Assembly (NCBI RefSeq): GCF_901933205.1
Contig: NC_044600.1
Location: forward strand, 3,472,001 to 3,536,000
Direction of reading: 5' to 3'
DNA: 64,000 nt
DNA from: Camarhynchus parvulus
Taxonomy: Eukaryota; Chordata; Aves; Passeriformes; Thraupidae
Position 1 is the stretch's first letter. The number at the start of each line of letters is the position of its first letter. A model generated the notes under the pieces. That model did not search any database and was not told the DNA's origin. It saw only the letters and a program-made list of their open reading frames with translations. Of this stretch, positions 24,301-35,640 are shown piece after piece. A program made the position numbers and the translations under genes.

Positions 24301-26837
24301 AATGTTTGATATGCAGAAAGCGTTTCCAGTAGTCACTAAAAGCACTTGGAAGGGTAAAGATGATCTTAAACCACTGTAATAAATTGTGTGTGGAAGTTTG
24401 GTATAAAAGTCTGTAAAGTGCTTAAAGCCCAAATCATTTTTTTCACTTATTACTTCACCCTGCAAGTTTATACAAAATTTTTATCAGAGATTTTGCAAAC
24501 CCTCCTTATTAGTGATTTGCATACTAAATGTGGGTTTAAATGAGGATGCATTTGTCCCTTTTGTTGTTCTATTACCAATTTAATAAGCAAGGGATGAGTT
24601 CAATAGTATCCTGCATGTTGCAGTTCAAAAATACTGTGTTATACATATTCTCTAATTTGGATTTTATTCAAATAGAATACTAAAAATGATCCATGAAGTT
24701 TACTCCTTAACCTCACCTTCTTCTAACCTCTCTGAAAGAGCAAAACATACCTTTAGCCTTTGAATTCATGAGGCTTTTCCTTGCTCTTCTTATTCCCTCC
24801 CATAAGAAAATTGGAAGAAGTGAGGGGAAAAAAAGGTGTTAGAATGAAATAACCCTCCATGTCTGAGGCTGATGTGATGATGCATTAGTGGAATACAGGC
24901 ATTGAACTATTTCTTGAATAGGACAACTCTTTTCTATCCTTTTTTTTGGTGCTTTTCACAAAGACATAATCCAGTAATGAATAATATGCCAGGGTTGCTG
25001 TGGCAAACAAGTAGTTCCTAAAAATCTTTATTTCTATGTTGTTTCTGCAGTGTATTATGGAGCCATATTAGTTAAATTATTCCTTCCAGGAATTTGAACT
25101 ATTCCTTCCAAGGATTTCTTTCATTGCACAGTAAGTGCAGAGCCCTGCACACAGTTTACATCTGGTGTCCCATGCTCCATACAGATGGATGCAAACTGGA
25201 ACATCCATCAGATGGAATGGAGCAATTTTATATAAACAGCCTAAACCAGCAATTTCTTTAGCCATGTAAGATATGACTGCTTGTCCTGAGTACTGCAGAA
25301 GCTCAGAAAAAATGTTACTGATGAAATGAGAAAAATAAGTGGATTGTCCATGTACAAAATCTCACTAGAAGCCAAAAGATGTTTCTAATTGATTAGAAGT
25401 AAGGTTCTACAGCTTTCCACTGGAATTAGTGAGAGCCAAAATCCAATTACCTTTGTGCTAGTCTGTGGCCAAATGGATGATGTTATTGCATAAGGCAATA
25501 ACAGTAAGGAACTAGATTAGGTATATTCTGTTTTCATGAATTGTCACTGCATCACTTTCCAGGGAAAGGCATCAGCGGTGTTTTGCTGATACAAAGAGTC
25601 CTTTGTAGGACAAGGTTTGTAAGCAGAGCTAATGTCTTTGATTACACCTGATGCAACAGGAAGGGATAGGGGAAGAAATGCTAAAACCAAATGCAGACAT
25701 AAATTCAAAAAGAAAAACGTTTTGGCTTGTAAAACACAATTTTAATATTAACTAGGCTGAATATCTTGAAAGCAGCAATGATCTAAATAAAGACTTAAAT
25801 AGTAGGAAAGGTCAATAAAAGGTCTGAAATGGATTCTGTTGTATAGTTGCCTGTTATAGCAACAGAATGCTTTCAGTGATGTGTATCTAGAATGAGCCAC
25901 TTAGAAATCCACATCTGAAATTTTCATTTCTTTTAGGTGTTATAATGATCTCTGGATTGAGGCAGGAAATGAATAGCTCATAATAAGCTGGGATATAGGT
26001 GTATTGCCTTGCTTTTCAGCTGTTAGACGTGTAGTCGTTAGTGAGTCAGGGCTGGACTGACAGTTCTTGGATGTCTCCTGGAATTCTTTGTCTGGAATTC
26101 TGTGCAGGCTGCCCAAAGGAGATGTGTGTGTCTGGTGGTGCTTTCCTCAAGTGCTCCCCTCCTTGTCAAGCACTGGGTCTCTTTCTGCAGTAAATGCTGC
26201 AGCTGCAGTACCAGAGTCCTGATCACACCAGATGACTTTCTCAAAGTCAAAGTGAGTTTTCAAGCCTTTTTGATAGCAAGTGGACCAGGAGGCAGGGAAC
26301 TGTTTCTCAGACTGCTTTGATTTGCCACCATATAGAAGTTTACCAGGGGAAAAGAGTAGCTTTGTGGAAGAAAAATGAGGCTGCTGCCATCAGGACTGGT
26401 TCCTAATCACCTTTCATCATTAAAACAATTTCTCCAGACTCTGCAGGTTGTGTGCAGTAGCGCTAGTTCTTGCCAGCTCTCAAAAGCTGAATCTTAAATA
26501 CCTTATTTCCTACCAACCAGAAACATGCCTGAAGCAAATGGGTGTTCAGTCACCTGAAATCAAACTCTCTCCATCATTCCTGTCGAGGTTACACAGCTAG
26601 TGAATCCGAAAAAAACGACAAATAAATCTTTTGCTTAATGACCTGAGCATGCAGGCTTGACTGAGGTTCTGTTTCCTGGTCCAAATAATGTTTAGAACGC
26701 TCCTCAGATGCAGGTTCTGTCACTGCAACTTTCTCATTCTTCTTCTGTAATACATTTTCCTTCCCTTTAACCAATAAATCAGTCTTCTGCTTCATCTAAT
26801 GTTTCCTGCCTCACTTGGCTCTTGCTGCAAAGATACA

Positions 26838-26876
26838 GGAAAAGAGTGGGAACAAACACATCTTTAATCTGATGCT
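26838..26876 (+). repeat. 39-bp dispersed direct repeat, copy 1
   Basis: The sequence from GGAAAAGAGTGGGAACAAAC to AATCTGATGCT recurs in the same orientation at 28256-28294 with 37 of 39 bases identical. Flanking sequences show no similarity. The match is far longer than expected by chance between loci 1.42 kb apart, so it implies local copying or a shared element. Confidence 0.92.
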
Positions 26877-28255
26877 CAAGAGAATTAATTCCTTTTGACT
26901 TCTTGTTGAGGTAAGGGAAAATTCAGCGAGCTATAAGGACTAGAAAGGTCACATAGTAGGGATCCCAAACAATGTCACCTCATATATATACAGGAGTAAT
27001 GAGGAAACTGTGCTAATGACTTTGAGTAATTAGATTAAGTGTGTTTGCACTCAGTCTTTGGTTTCCCTTTAGTTATGGTGTGCAGAGAAACAGGGATGGG
27101 CAATGCCTCTCAATGGGAGCTGCAGAGGGAGGGTTGATGTCATTTGGAGGGAAAAACTGCTGAGTCTCACTACAGCACCAAAGAAATGGCACGTGGTTTA
27201 TCAAAGACAAAAACCTAAGTGATATTCTTACTGAGAGAGGTTGTGGAAAAACAAGCTATTGAAGTAAATTTTAAATTTAATTATCCCTTAATTTCTTTAA
27301 TGCACCTGCACAGTTTACTTGGCTATCTTTGCGCCTTGTTTATTTAAACATTGCTTATGTACTGGAATATAATACAATATTGCCATCTAGTGAAAGGAGA
27401 AAAAATGTCCAGCCCAAATGATCCTTTGATGCATAAAAATGTTAATATGGTACTTAGAGACTAACACCTCAGAACACTGGGATTGTGCAACTTTGACAAA
27501 CCCATGCTGATAACTTGTAGCTCGATTTTGTTTGCTCAGGGTTTTATATTTTTACATTCAGTGAGGTTCTTTGCCGCTTTTCTCCACAATTTTTCATCCT
27601 TCTGTACTTCCACATGAGTGTTTGTGCTGTGTTACCTGCTCTCACCTAGTTTCACTGTAAGTCCATGAGACCACATCAATATCCACAAAGCTCAAATCAT
27701 AAGAAAGCAAAAATGTCTTGCAGCGATTTACCACGGTTTCTTTGGTTCATAGGGAATTTTCCTGTTTCGCAAAACTGTGGATCTGCCCACAGTAACCATG
27801 AACACCTGAGCCACACAAAGTTTGCCTCCAGAACAGATCCAGATTTGGGATTCCTCATGAGCTCCTCTTGGATTCTTCTGTCATGAAAAAGTTCCTCAAT
27901 CTTTGTGTGTTACCCAAAGCCTTCAGTGATAATCACAAGTTTTGTTTCCACATTCAGGAAGAGCCTGCAAATGTCAGATTATGTTTATCCCACACTTGTT
28001 AAAATCTAAAGACCATTTCACTGAGGACAGAGACACTTTGTGCAAGGGGATTACCAAGTCACGAGGCTGAGCCTTGCAGTGCCACCCTGACTTTGTGTTC
28101 ATGTGCTGGCACCCAGCCACACTGGGCAGGTCACCTTTCCTTTTTGGGGGAACAACATGACCTTGCATGACAATTTATTTTTTTAAAGTCTAGTAATAAA
28201 ATATTTAAAGGCAATATATACATCTCCCAATTATTTCAGTAATTTACTACAAAAG

Positions 28256-28294
28256 GGAAAAGAGTGGGAACAAACACATCTTGAATCTGAGGCT
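28256..28294 (+). repeat. 39-bp dispersed direct repeat, copy 2
   Basis: This is the second copy of the 26838-26876 word, with two substitutions (T to G in each case, in the 3' third). The neighbouring sequence is unrelated to that around copy 1, so this is not part of a longer visible segmental duplication. Confidence 0.92.
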
Positions 28295-28798
28295 TATTTC
28301 CCAAACAAAAAGACTGTATCATATGATCCATCTTTTGAAACATTCTTTCCTTCTTCAAATGATTTTCCTTTTTTGCTAGAGGTGCTCATATTTTGAGTCT
28401 AGATTTTATAAAAGTTTTCTAAATAATCTATAATAAAGATGATAAATTGCATATACCTTTCATGTAACAACCATCACTTTTCCAAAGCACTGATTTTTTT
28501 CTGAAAATATTGCTTTACATTAAGAAGTGAAGATGTCATTTCTTGAATTACTCTGCATATGCTGGCAATGTTTTTTAATGTGAATTTAAAAATACAACAA
28601 TTTGTTTAGAGAAAATGTTTTTTGAAAAAGCTCAAACAATTTTTGTCAGATGCTGACCTCAATTGCAAAAGACATTTTCAATTAAGGAAAACGTTTATAT
28701 AGTTAGCAAGCTGTCATTCAGTAAAACTCATTTTTTTAATTAAACAGATGGTGATAACAAAGAAATTAATGAACACATACTTGCTTGCCTGCTATCCT

Positions 28799-28849
28799 AA
28801 TTTGCATTTCTAAATTATTCAGGTTATGCAGCAATTAAGCTTTAATTGC
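28799..28849. promoter_or_regulatory. Candidate homeodomain/POU-type site cluster (speculative)
   Basis: An octamer-like ATTTGCAT at 28800-28807 is followed by a perfect 8-bp inverted repeat at 28831-28849, GCAATTAA and TTAATTGC separated by three bases. These resemble POU and homeodomain recognition sequences. Such words are common in AT-rich DNA, so this is a weak inference; only conservation or chromatin data would establish it. Confidence 0.15.
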
Positions 28850-29606
28850 TTTTAGACAAATGAATATCTCAGAATGAATGACAAATTATGACGAAATTGT
28901 CCAAGAAGCATGGCGTATTCTCATGCACATGCTATTTTACTTTTGTGGCAATTTTAGAAGCCTGAATGTGGGCCTAGAACATTGCAGTGCAGATTTCCAG
29001 GGCTGGCTCTTTGTTCTTTGTGCCCCGGCCTGGGCAGGTAAGGGGAATGTAAGATGTGAAATTGGCACGACTTTGAAAGCTGCAGCGGGATGGTTTGGGT
29101 GGGGGTTTAGGGTCTCCAGTGCTCTGCTCAGGTAGGGAGAGGTGAGGAAATGACATCAGGTGATCATCACAACTCTTCCAGTTGGGTTTGTGCTGCTTGG
29201 TTTACAAGTAATGCTTGAGAAAGGATGTCTAATTTACCAAGCTGGTTTAGAGGGGGAGTGCACGGAAAGCTGGGTTTAAGTCAGGGAACTGGTACAGAGT
29301 GAGGATTAGTCTGGGCCCAAAGAAATCACACATAATTACAGTACCCTGGTTTACTTCTTTCTCTCATTTATGACTTCCTGCCTTCTCCTTGGAGCAGCTA
29401 CATGAACCATAAACACAAATCTTGTGACACCATTGCAGGGCTTTCTTTGCCACACTTTTATTGATGAAAGCAGGTGAACATCCAGCTCAGCCTCAGTGGG
29501 TTGAGCCCACTGCACAAGAGGGAAACAGAGAATTTTATGGCTTTCTTGTGCCCTAAATATAGCAGATAATGGCTTAGTGCATTAAGGCTTCAGGTTGGAT
29601 AGTTTA

Positions 29607-29671
29607 ACTGGGGCTTGGAACTAGAGGGTGTTTAAGGTCCCTTCCAACCCAAAGCATTCCATGGTTCTTTG
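29607..29671 (+). mobile_element. CR1 LINE fragment, extreme 3' end (plus strand)
   Basis: The sequence ACTGGGGCTTGGAACTAGAG followed by TTTAAGGTCCCTTCCAACCC and AAAGCATTCCATGGTTCTTT matches the terminal CR1 pattern GGTTGGAACTAGATGATCTT, AAGGTCCCTTCCAACCC, then octamers of ATTCTATG type. Only about 65 bp is clear; the upstream part from about 29560 may be decayed CR1. The orientation is opposite to the other two copies. Confidence 0.9.
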
Positions 29672-32600
29672 GTAACTGGCACAAGACAGATGTGGGAATG
29701 GATTTACATCCAAAAAATAAACTAAAAATGCTATGATTGCTACATGCCTTGTTCCTTACTAAAAGGAGGGGACTTGACACCATTGGGCACAATAAATGTT
29801 TTAATGACTTTATTTTCTCTTTTAGTCACACTTTTAAACAGTCCATATTCCAGCCTTAAAGCCAAACTGGAGAAGTGTCTTGATACATTTAGTACAGATT
29901 GTAATCAGAATTTTACTTTAGGTCATCTTCTTACCAACCTCTAAGCATTTTAATGGGGCAATCATCTAGGGAAACTATTCACTCTATATTTTCATTGTCT
30001 TTAGTGAAGAAAAGCAATGCTGAGCTAGTCAAAGCAGTTTAAATAAAATGGAGACTACCTGAAAGCTGCTTCCTGCTGATGACAGGACCATAAAGCTGAG
30101 TGAATCAACACTGGGTTTTCTGTTAGAAGGAATAAATCTCATTTAAAATCACATCAATGGGACAGCTGCCTAAATATCTAGAAATAATCAAGTATTGGTT
30201 TAGGCCCATGATTCTGATGGAGAGTGATAGCTGCCAGAGGGGCAACAGCTTAGAAAATGTGATAACCTGAATAAATTGGGTACTATCATCTGGACAGCAA
30301 AGCAGTGTAAAAGGACTTGCCGCTTGTCACTTAAAAAGAATTGCATTGACACAGCAAATTATTAATTTATTCTCTGTACATCATTTTAGAATAGGAATCG
30401 ACCTCTTTAATCAGGGCAGATAATGAAAAATAGAGGGGAAAAAATTAAGTACTCAACATGCCATGGAGGTGTCTTCCTGTTTAGTTTAGTGGTGTCTAAA
30501 TCAAAAATTAGGCTTCTGTCATAACACGTATGTCAATAACATTGAGTGTAAATTCTTGTTGTTCAAATTCACAATATTAGATGCATCAGGAAAATCTAGG
30601 CTAAGATTTAGAGGATTAATGGTGACACTTTTTTGGCTAATTGCCATTCAGATCACAGAGAATAGAAGAAAGAGAAAATATTTTAACTGTTGCCTTGTAT
30701 TTCTTATTTAAAAAGATTTATGAAATATGAAAAAACCCTAACCTTGCTATCAATACCAGTGAGTCATTAATTATAGCATGCCAATATAGATGTGTTCTGA
30801 TTTTTCATATTGAATATGAATTCTGAACTTATTGGGGATCTTATTGCAGGCATTTCTCCTCTGAGTAGATAGTCCTTGCCTAACTTTGAATATCACATTA
30901 TTCTTCTTTCCTTTAAGATCCTGAAGTAGAATACATGAACTAATTTCATTAAGGCAAAAATATCTAATGATTGATTTCAATTAGTGCAACACTACTGGTT
31001 TTTTACCATCCCTTTTCAAATGTTTTATAGATGCCCTGTGCAGGGCATCCATCCATCCTGTAGATATCCTCATCCAAAATGATGTACAATATTATTACCT
31101 CATCAGAAAAGGAGAAAAAGATCTTCCTGATAACCCTCATGTCTTTTAATGGGTTTATGTGACAGGGGTTGTGCAGGGTTCGTGAATACAAAAAGTGTTT
31201 GTCTAAAATTTATTTCTGTTGGCACAGTCCCCACAAGGCATTAGTGGTATTCATGTTTAAGGAGCTTGAAAATTTTGCAGCCATGTATTTGTTTAGGAGG
31301 TGTCTAGAGGAACAGAAAAAAACCCTTTTTATATCATATTAGCACTGCTCCTTACCAGGACAAGCCTCAGGAGTGAGGCTGCATTTTGTGTGGCATGTGG
31401 CATTGTCCATGTGCCTTTTTGTGACTCCAGCTTAAGGCTCAGCTGCTCAAAACCATTTGGAAACACCAGTGGTGTCACCTGCAAAAATCCTCCTCAGGAT
31501 CTGGTCTAAGCCCCTGGAGATGGCCAAGTTTGATTCTTGTGTCACACACTGAGCTTCAGCTCTGCTGTAAGTTAGTTTTTATTAGTTTTCATTTAATTTT
31601 ATTTAGCTTTCATCAGTTTTCTACGAAAAGCTCTTGAAGGCCTTTCCCACCTGTGTTCTGCATCCACCTTTGTTTGCCAAAGGCATTAAGGAGCCTTGAA
31701 AATTAATTGCTCAATTTCCCTCCAACAAGAATTCCTACATCCACTTTATGTATAAAACTTTAATGCAAGTGTTGTATAGTAACCACTGCTCTATTTCTGG
31801 TATGACTTTCCATTCCTTCTTAATAACATGGGTTTTTAATACCATTTATTAAATTACCAATGCTTAAAATGGAGCACTGGGAGCACATCTCAGAGTAGCA
31901 AACATCTGCAGCTGCTTTTCAGAATGTGAAATCAAAGATGCAAATGCTAAATTATGGCAATTCTTAATATCTCTTTATTGCAGAGAGGTTTTACCTCTTG
32001 ATATTGACAACTAAAGTAGCTTCACATCTAGGGTTTCCTTGAAAAATATTTCTAAAGAAGAAATTCCAGTATTTTTGTCCCAGATATTTTAGTCTGTGAA
32101 TGCAATTAAGTTAGTCTATATGCTTAATGTGAAATACAAATTTAATGTTTGTATTAAGTTAAGCACTTCTTTTCAAGTAGATATTAAAATTGTGGTATTA
32201 GTGATCAAGAGTGTAGCAGAATTAGCAATTTATAAAATGCAAAACAAGTTATTAGATTTTAGTTTTCCACCAGTTTGAGTAAAGCAACCTCATAAATCTT
32301 ACAGAAAAGATAAATGACTGACCTGGATAAATAAAGGAAAAAAGTTGTCTGAGTCATAATGAATACCTCCCCATCAGCCATTCATTATTGCTCAAACACA
32401 TGTTGCCTTTAACACGAGTGCATGATCTTGAATATTATTAAGGTTTAAAGAAATTTAAATGTGACAAGCTCAAGATTAAACATGGCACAGAAATGAGTTT
32501 AAGCAGCTAATTAGGTTTTTTTGGTCCATCCTGTGTTTGACAGATATGTAAGAGCAGTAATACTAATTAGGGGGACCATAGCACCCAACAGATATCAATT

Positions 32601-34203
32601 TTATCCTGGAGCTGCAGTCTGTGCCACACATTGCACAGTAGCCACTTAACCCTGTCTGAGACATTTTGAAAACTAAAATAATTCTGCGTGTTGCAGTTTT
32701 ACAGCAAGCTTCACTTTATATCAAATAGGTCTCCTCTCCTTAAAAATCTAAAGATGAATTCATCACTTTTAGAAAAAATTCCATCAGATAATTTGTCTAA
32801 CTACAAATCTAATTTTCAGGTGACGTTGATTTTTCCACTATATGTTTTTGATTTTGATTCTACAGTGCTGAATATGAGCATTAAAATTAGTTGTCATTTA
32901 CAGTGATTTATAAAATAATTGGGGTAAAGACTGTGTTTTTAAAAGGTGATGAGGTATCATAAGGAATCTTATGTTAATATATAATTTATCTCATACAGTA
33001 ATGAACATTCATTAATGCTTGGTTAGTCATTTAATCAAATGTCTCTCAACTGGTATTAATAGCTAAAACCACAAATTAATTCACTGGGTGATAACAGAAA
33101 AGAATGGGAAACATATAATCATTTTTATTTTTAAACTATATCCTTGTAATTAGGATAACCCAAGTAAAAACTTGTAAAGTCCATCTCATTTTGAGTCAAA
33201 CATTTCCAAGACTTGCATTATCCCTCTTACTATTAAAGTGTAAGTAAAGATAATGCAATATTGAATCAAATAAAACAAATCTCAGTCCAGAAGCAGTGTC
33301 ACAGGCAATGTCCTGGGTCACAGAGACATCAAACTGGGATCCATCAGCAACTGTCAACACCACAACGTTCCAGCCTGGCACAGGGAGAAATTATACTCAG
33401 TTTCTTTGGGGTTTGGTTACTGAATTGCATCTTAAGCAGAGAAATCTGTTCTTTGGCAGAAGGGAGGGGGAGATGAATCCAAAACTTGTGCCTTATTATC
33501 CAATCAAGCTTCAGTCTTAAAAGATTCTGCAGGGTAAAGCTTGAGCCATCATCACTAGAACAAAAGGATGGAGGCTGAAACAATCACATTAACATCTATC
33601 AAATCCTTGGACAAAAATTGACTTTCTGACACAAAGCTGCACAGGTTAGTGAATGAGCAGATGCCATGGAATGAGAGATTGATGCCTCAACAATAGCCTG
33701 AAGTCTGACTAATAATCCAGAACCAATTTGTCACAGATGCCAACTCTAAAGTATTGGTTAAGCCCTGAGCAAAGAGTCTGCATTCAGCACCTCGCAGAGG
33801 TTTTATTTCAGCTGTATTGTTGTAAGCAGCTATTCCCAATGCTCCTTTAAACCTTCTGTTCCTGGTGCTTCCTGAATTTATTAAACTAAAAGCAAGCTCT
33901 ATTTCCTCCAGAACAGAAATAGAGGTACAAATAATGTACAAGCATTTCCAAATCCTCTAATACAGCGAGCTTTGGAGAATAGTGCTTCAGAGTTTTCAGG
34001 TACCAGATCAGGATTCCTGTCTTAACTGTCTTTCATATTTCATGACATTAAAATCTCATCACATGAGATTTTCATCTTTCCGTTCCAGACTGTGAAATAG
34101 AAAATAGTAGGGATGAGGAAAGATCCATCATTTTCTTCTATCTCCTCCTCAGAGTGACGGGATGGAGGTCAGGTGAGGGGAAGCTTCTCTGCTTTCAGAG
34201 ATG

Positions 34204-34220
34204 TATTTATTTATTTATTT
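34204..34220. repeat. short (ATTT)n run
   Basis: Seventeen bases of perfect ATTT-type tetranucleotide repeat, followed by a degenerate continuation to about 34236. This is a simple repeat. Confidence 0.85.
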
Positions 34221-35562
34221 CAGTGATTTATTTATACCCTGTGCTAGACCACACAGGCCTTGCACATCTTTCATTTCTGCTCTCTGTCTGTGTTCTTTCT
34301 CTTCTCAAATGAATTTAGCAATTTAGAAATTGTAATCATCTTTCTTCTTCTCTAAACCATGAATAAGATATTCCTTAGCAAAGCACTCACTGCCTTGGTG
34401 CTCTGTACCACTTGTGATAAGAAATCAGGATACTAATTCTTGCACACCACTGTAGCCTTAATATATGGAGCTAATAAAAAAATAATCTTCAACACATGCA
34501 TAGGAATATTCAGTGAGATTATCTCTTCCTAACACAATTTGTTCCTAGGAGACTGATTTAATAAAGCTGGAAAATCCATGTCTTCTAATGGTATTCTATT
34601 AATCTTCATTGGCAAGCTATTTTTCTATTAATAATGCAATTTTGAAATGTAATTTTATGTTAATGAATGACATTAGCAACTATTTTTGAGTTTAAAACAA
34701 ATACATCTGGAACCTCCAGTAGAGGATTCCAGACTTCTGTACTCTTTATCTAATCAGTAGATAATGACAATTAATAGCACCTGGAAGAGGAAAACAAAAT
34801 AAAACAACCATAAAACTAGTTAATTGGTTTAAAAACAATGATTCAAAACTTCTGTTACATCACTGTGGCACAAAGATACATTAAAAAAAGAAAGAGGTTG
34901 TTTGTTACTGAAAATAGCCTTAGTTCTGTTGTCTGGAGCCCTCACACTTTATATTGCTCAAAAAATGACTCAAAAATGCTTGAGTGGAGTGGCTGGGCAG
35001 CACTCCCTGTGTCTGCCAGTGGGATCATTAAATTTGGCTCTGATTTGGTTCTGTACATGGAAATGCAGAATATTGGCACTGAGCCACGGAATCCAGTTTA
35101 TTGATAAAGTTTCTGATATCTGTTTGACCCTGGCTTATGTGGTCTGTGCTCAGTCCTTTATATTTTAGTTCTCATATGATTCCCACAAAACACAGAACCT
35201 GAGCTCATCCTCATGGGGTCTGCAGCCCTGGCAACCCAGGGCTCCTTGTCTGAGGGAGCAGAATGGGGCCCTGCTCTTTGAAGTTTTTGCTTGCAGTGGG
35301 TGAGATTCACCATGAATAATTCACTTGACAGATTTTTTACCCCTTTAACTGTTCAATTATTGATCACAGAATGAAAATCCTCCAACGTACCAATTATTTT
35401 AAATGATTTGTGAATTATTATGGGTATATTTTGCCCACAGATTGTGAGGATTGTTATGAATATTCAAAACTTTTAGTATGAGTTGCATAAATCATGTGGG
35501 ATTTAGAACACTTATACTGTAGCAGGCAGTATGGCCTGAATTACACTTTGACAATTGACATA

Positions 35563-35580
35563 ATTGTGTAGCTACACAAT
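35563..35580. repeat. 18-bp perfect palindrome
   Basis: ATTGTGTAGCTACACAAT equals its own reverse complement with no spacer. Its ends present ATTGT and ACAAT half-sites of the kind bound by HMG-box (SOX) proteins. The flanks add further ACAATT-type words. It may be a dimer-binding site or a chance event; the sequence alone cannot tell. Confidence 0.95.
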
Positions 35581-35640
35581 ATGACATTGCAGTCAATAAA
35601 CTTAATTATTTGGCCTAAATTTCACTTTTTAGAAGCATGG

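Larger units (their letters stand above)
21376..29606. other. AT-rich non-coding sequence with a GC-rich patch near 23.9 kb
   Basis: Mostly unique AT-rich DNA. A GC-rich patch at about 23870-24080 leaves several frames open at once (72-178 codons) on the plus strand; overlapping open frames in three phases are a composition effect and not evidence of coding. A G-rich, purine-rich stretch lies at about 22680-22830. The duplicated 39-bp word at 26838 and 28256 is listed separately. No RNA gene or exon was recognised. Confidence 0.6.
29672..35640. other. AT-rich non-coding sequence, no gene recognised
   Basis: Unique AT-rich DNA with only short chance frames (at most about 88 codons). Minor features are an ATTT run at 34204-34220, a 7-bp-stem hairpin at 35225-35242 (arms GCCCTGG and CCAGGGC) and the palindrome at 35563-35580. 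No exon, RNA gene or transposon fragment was recognised. Confidence 0.65.

Noticed and set aside
23843..24379. 178-codon frame as a gene
   Set aside because: It lies in a GC-rich patch where three plus-strand frames are open at once. No domain, no splice-supported structure and no family resemblance were seen.
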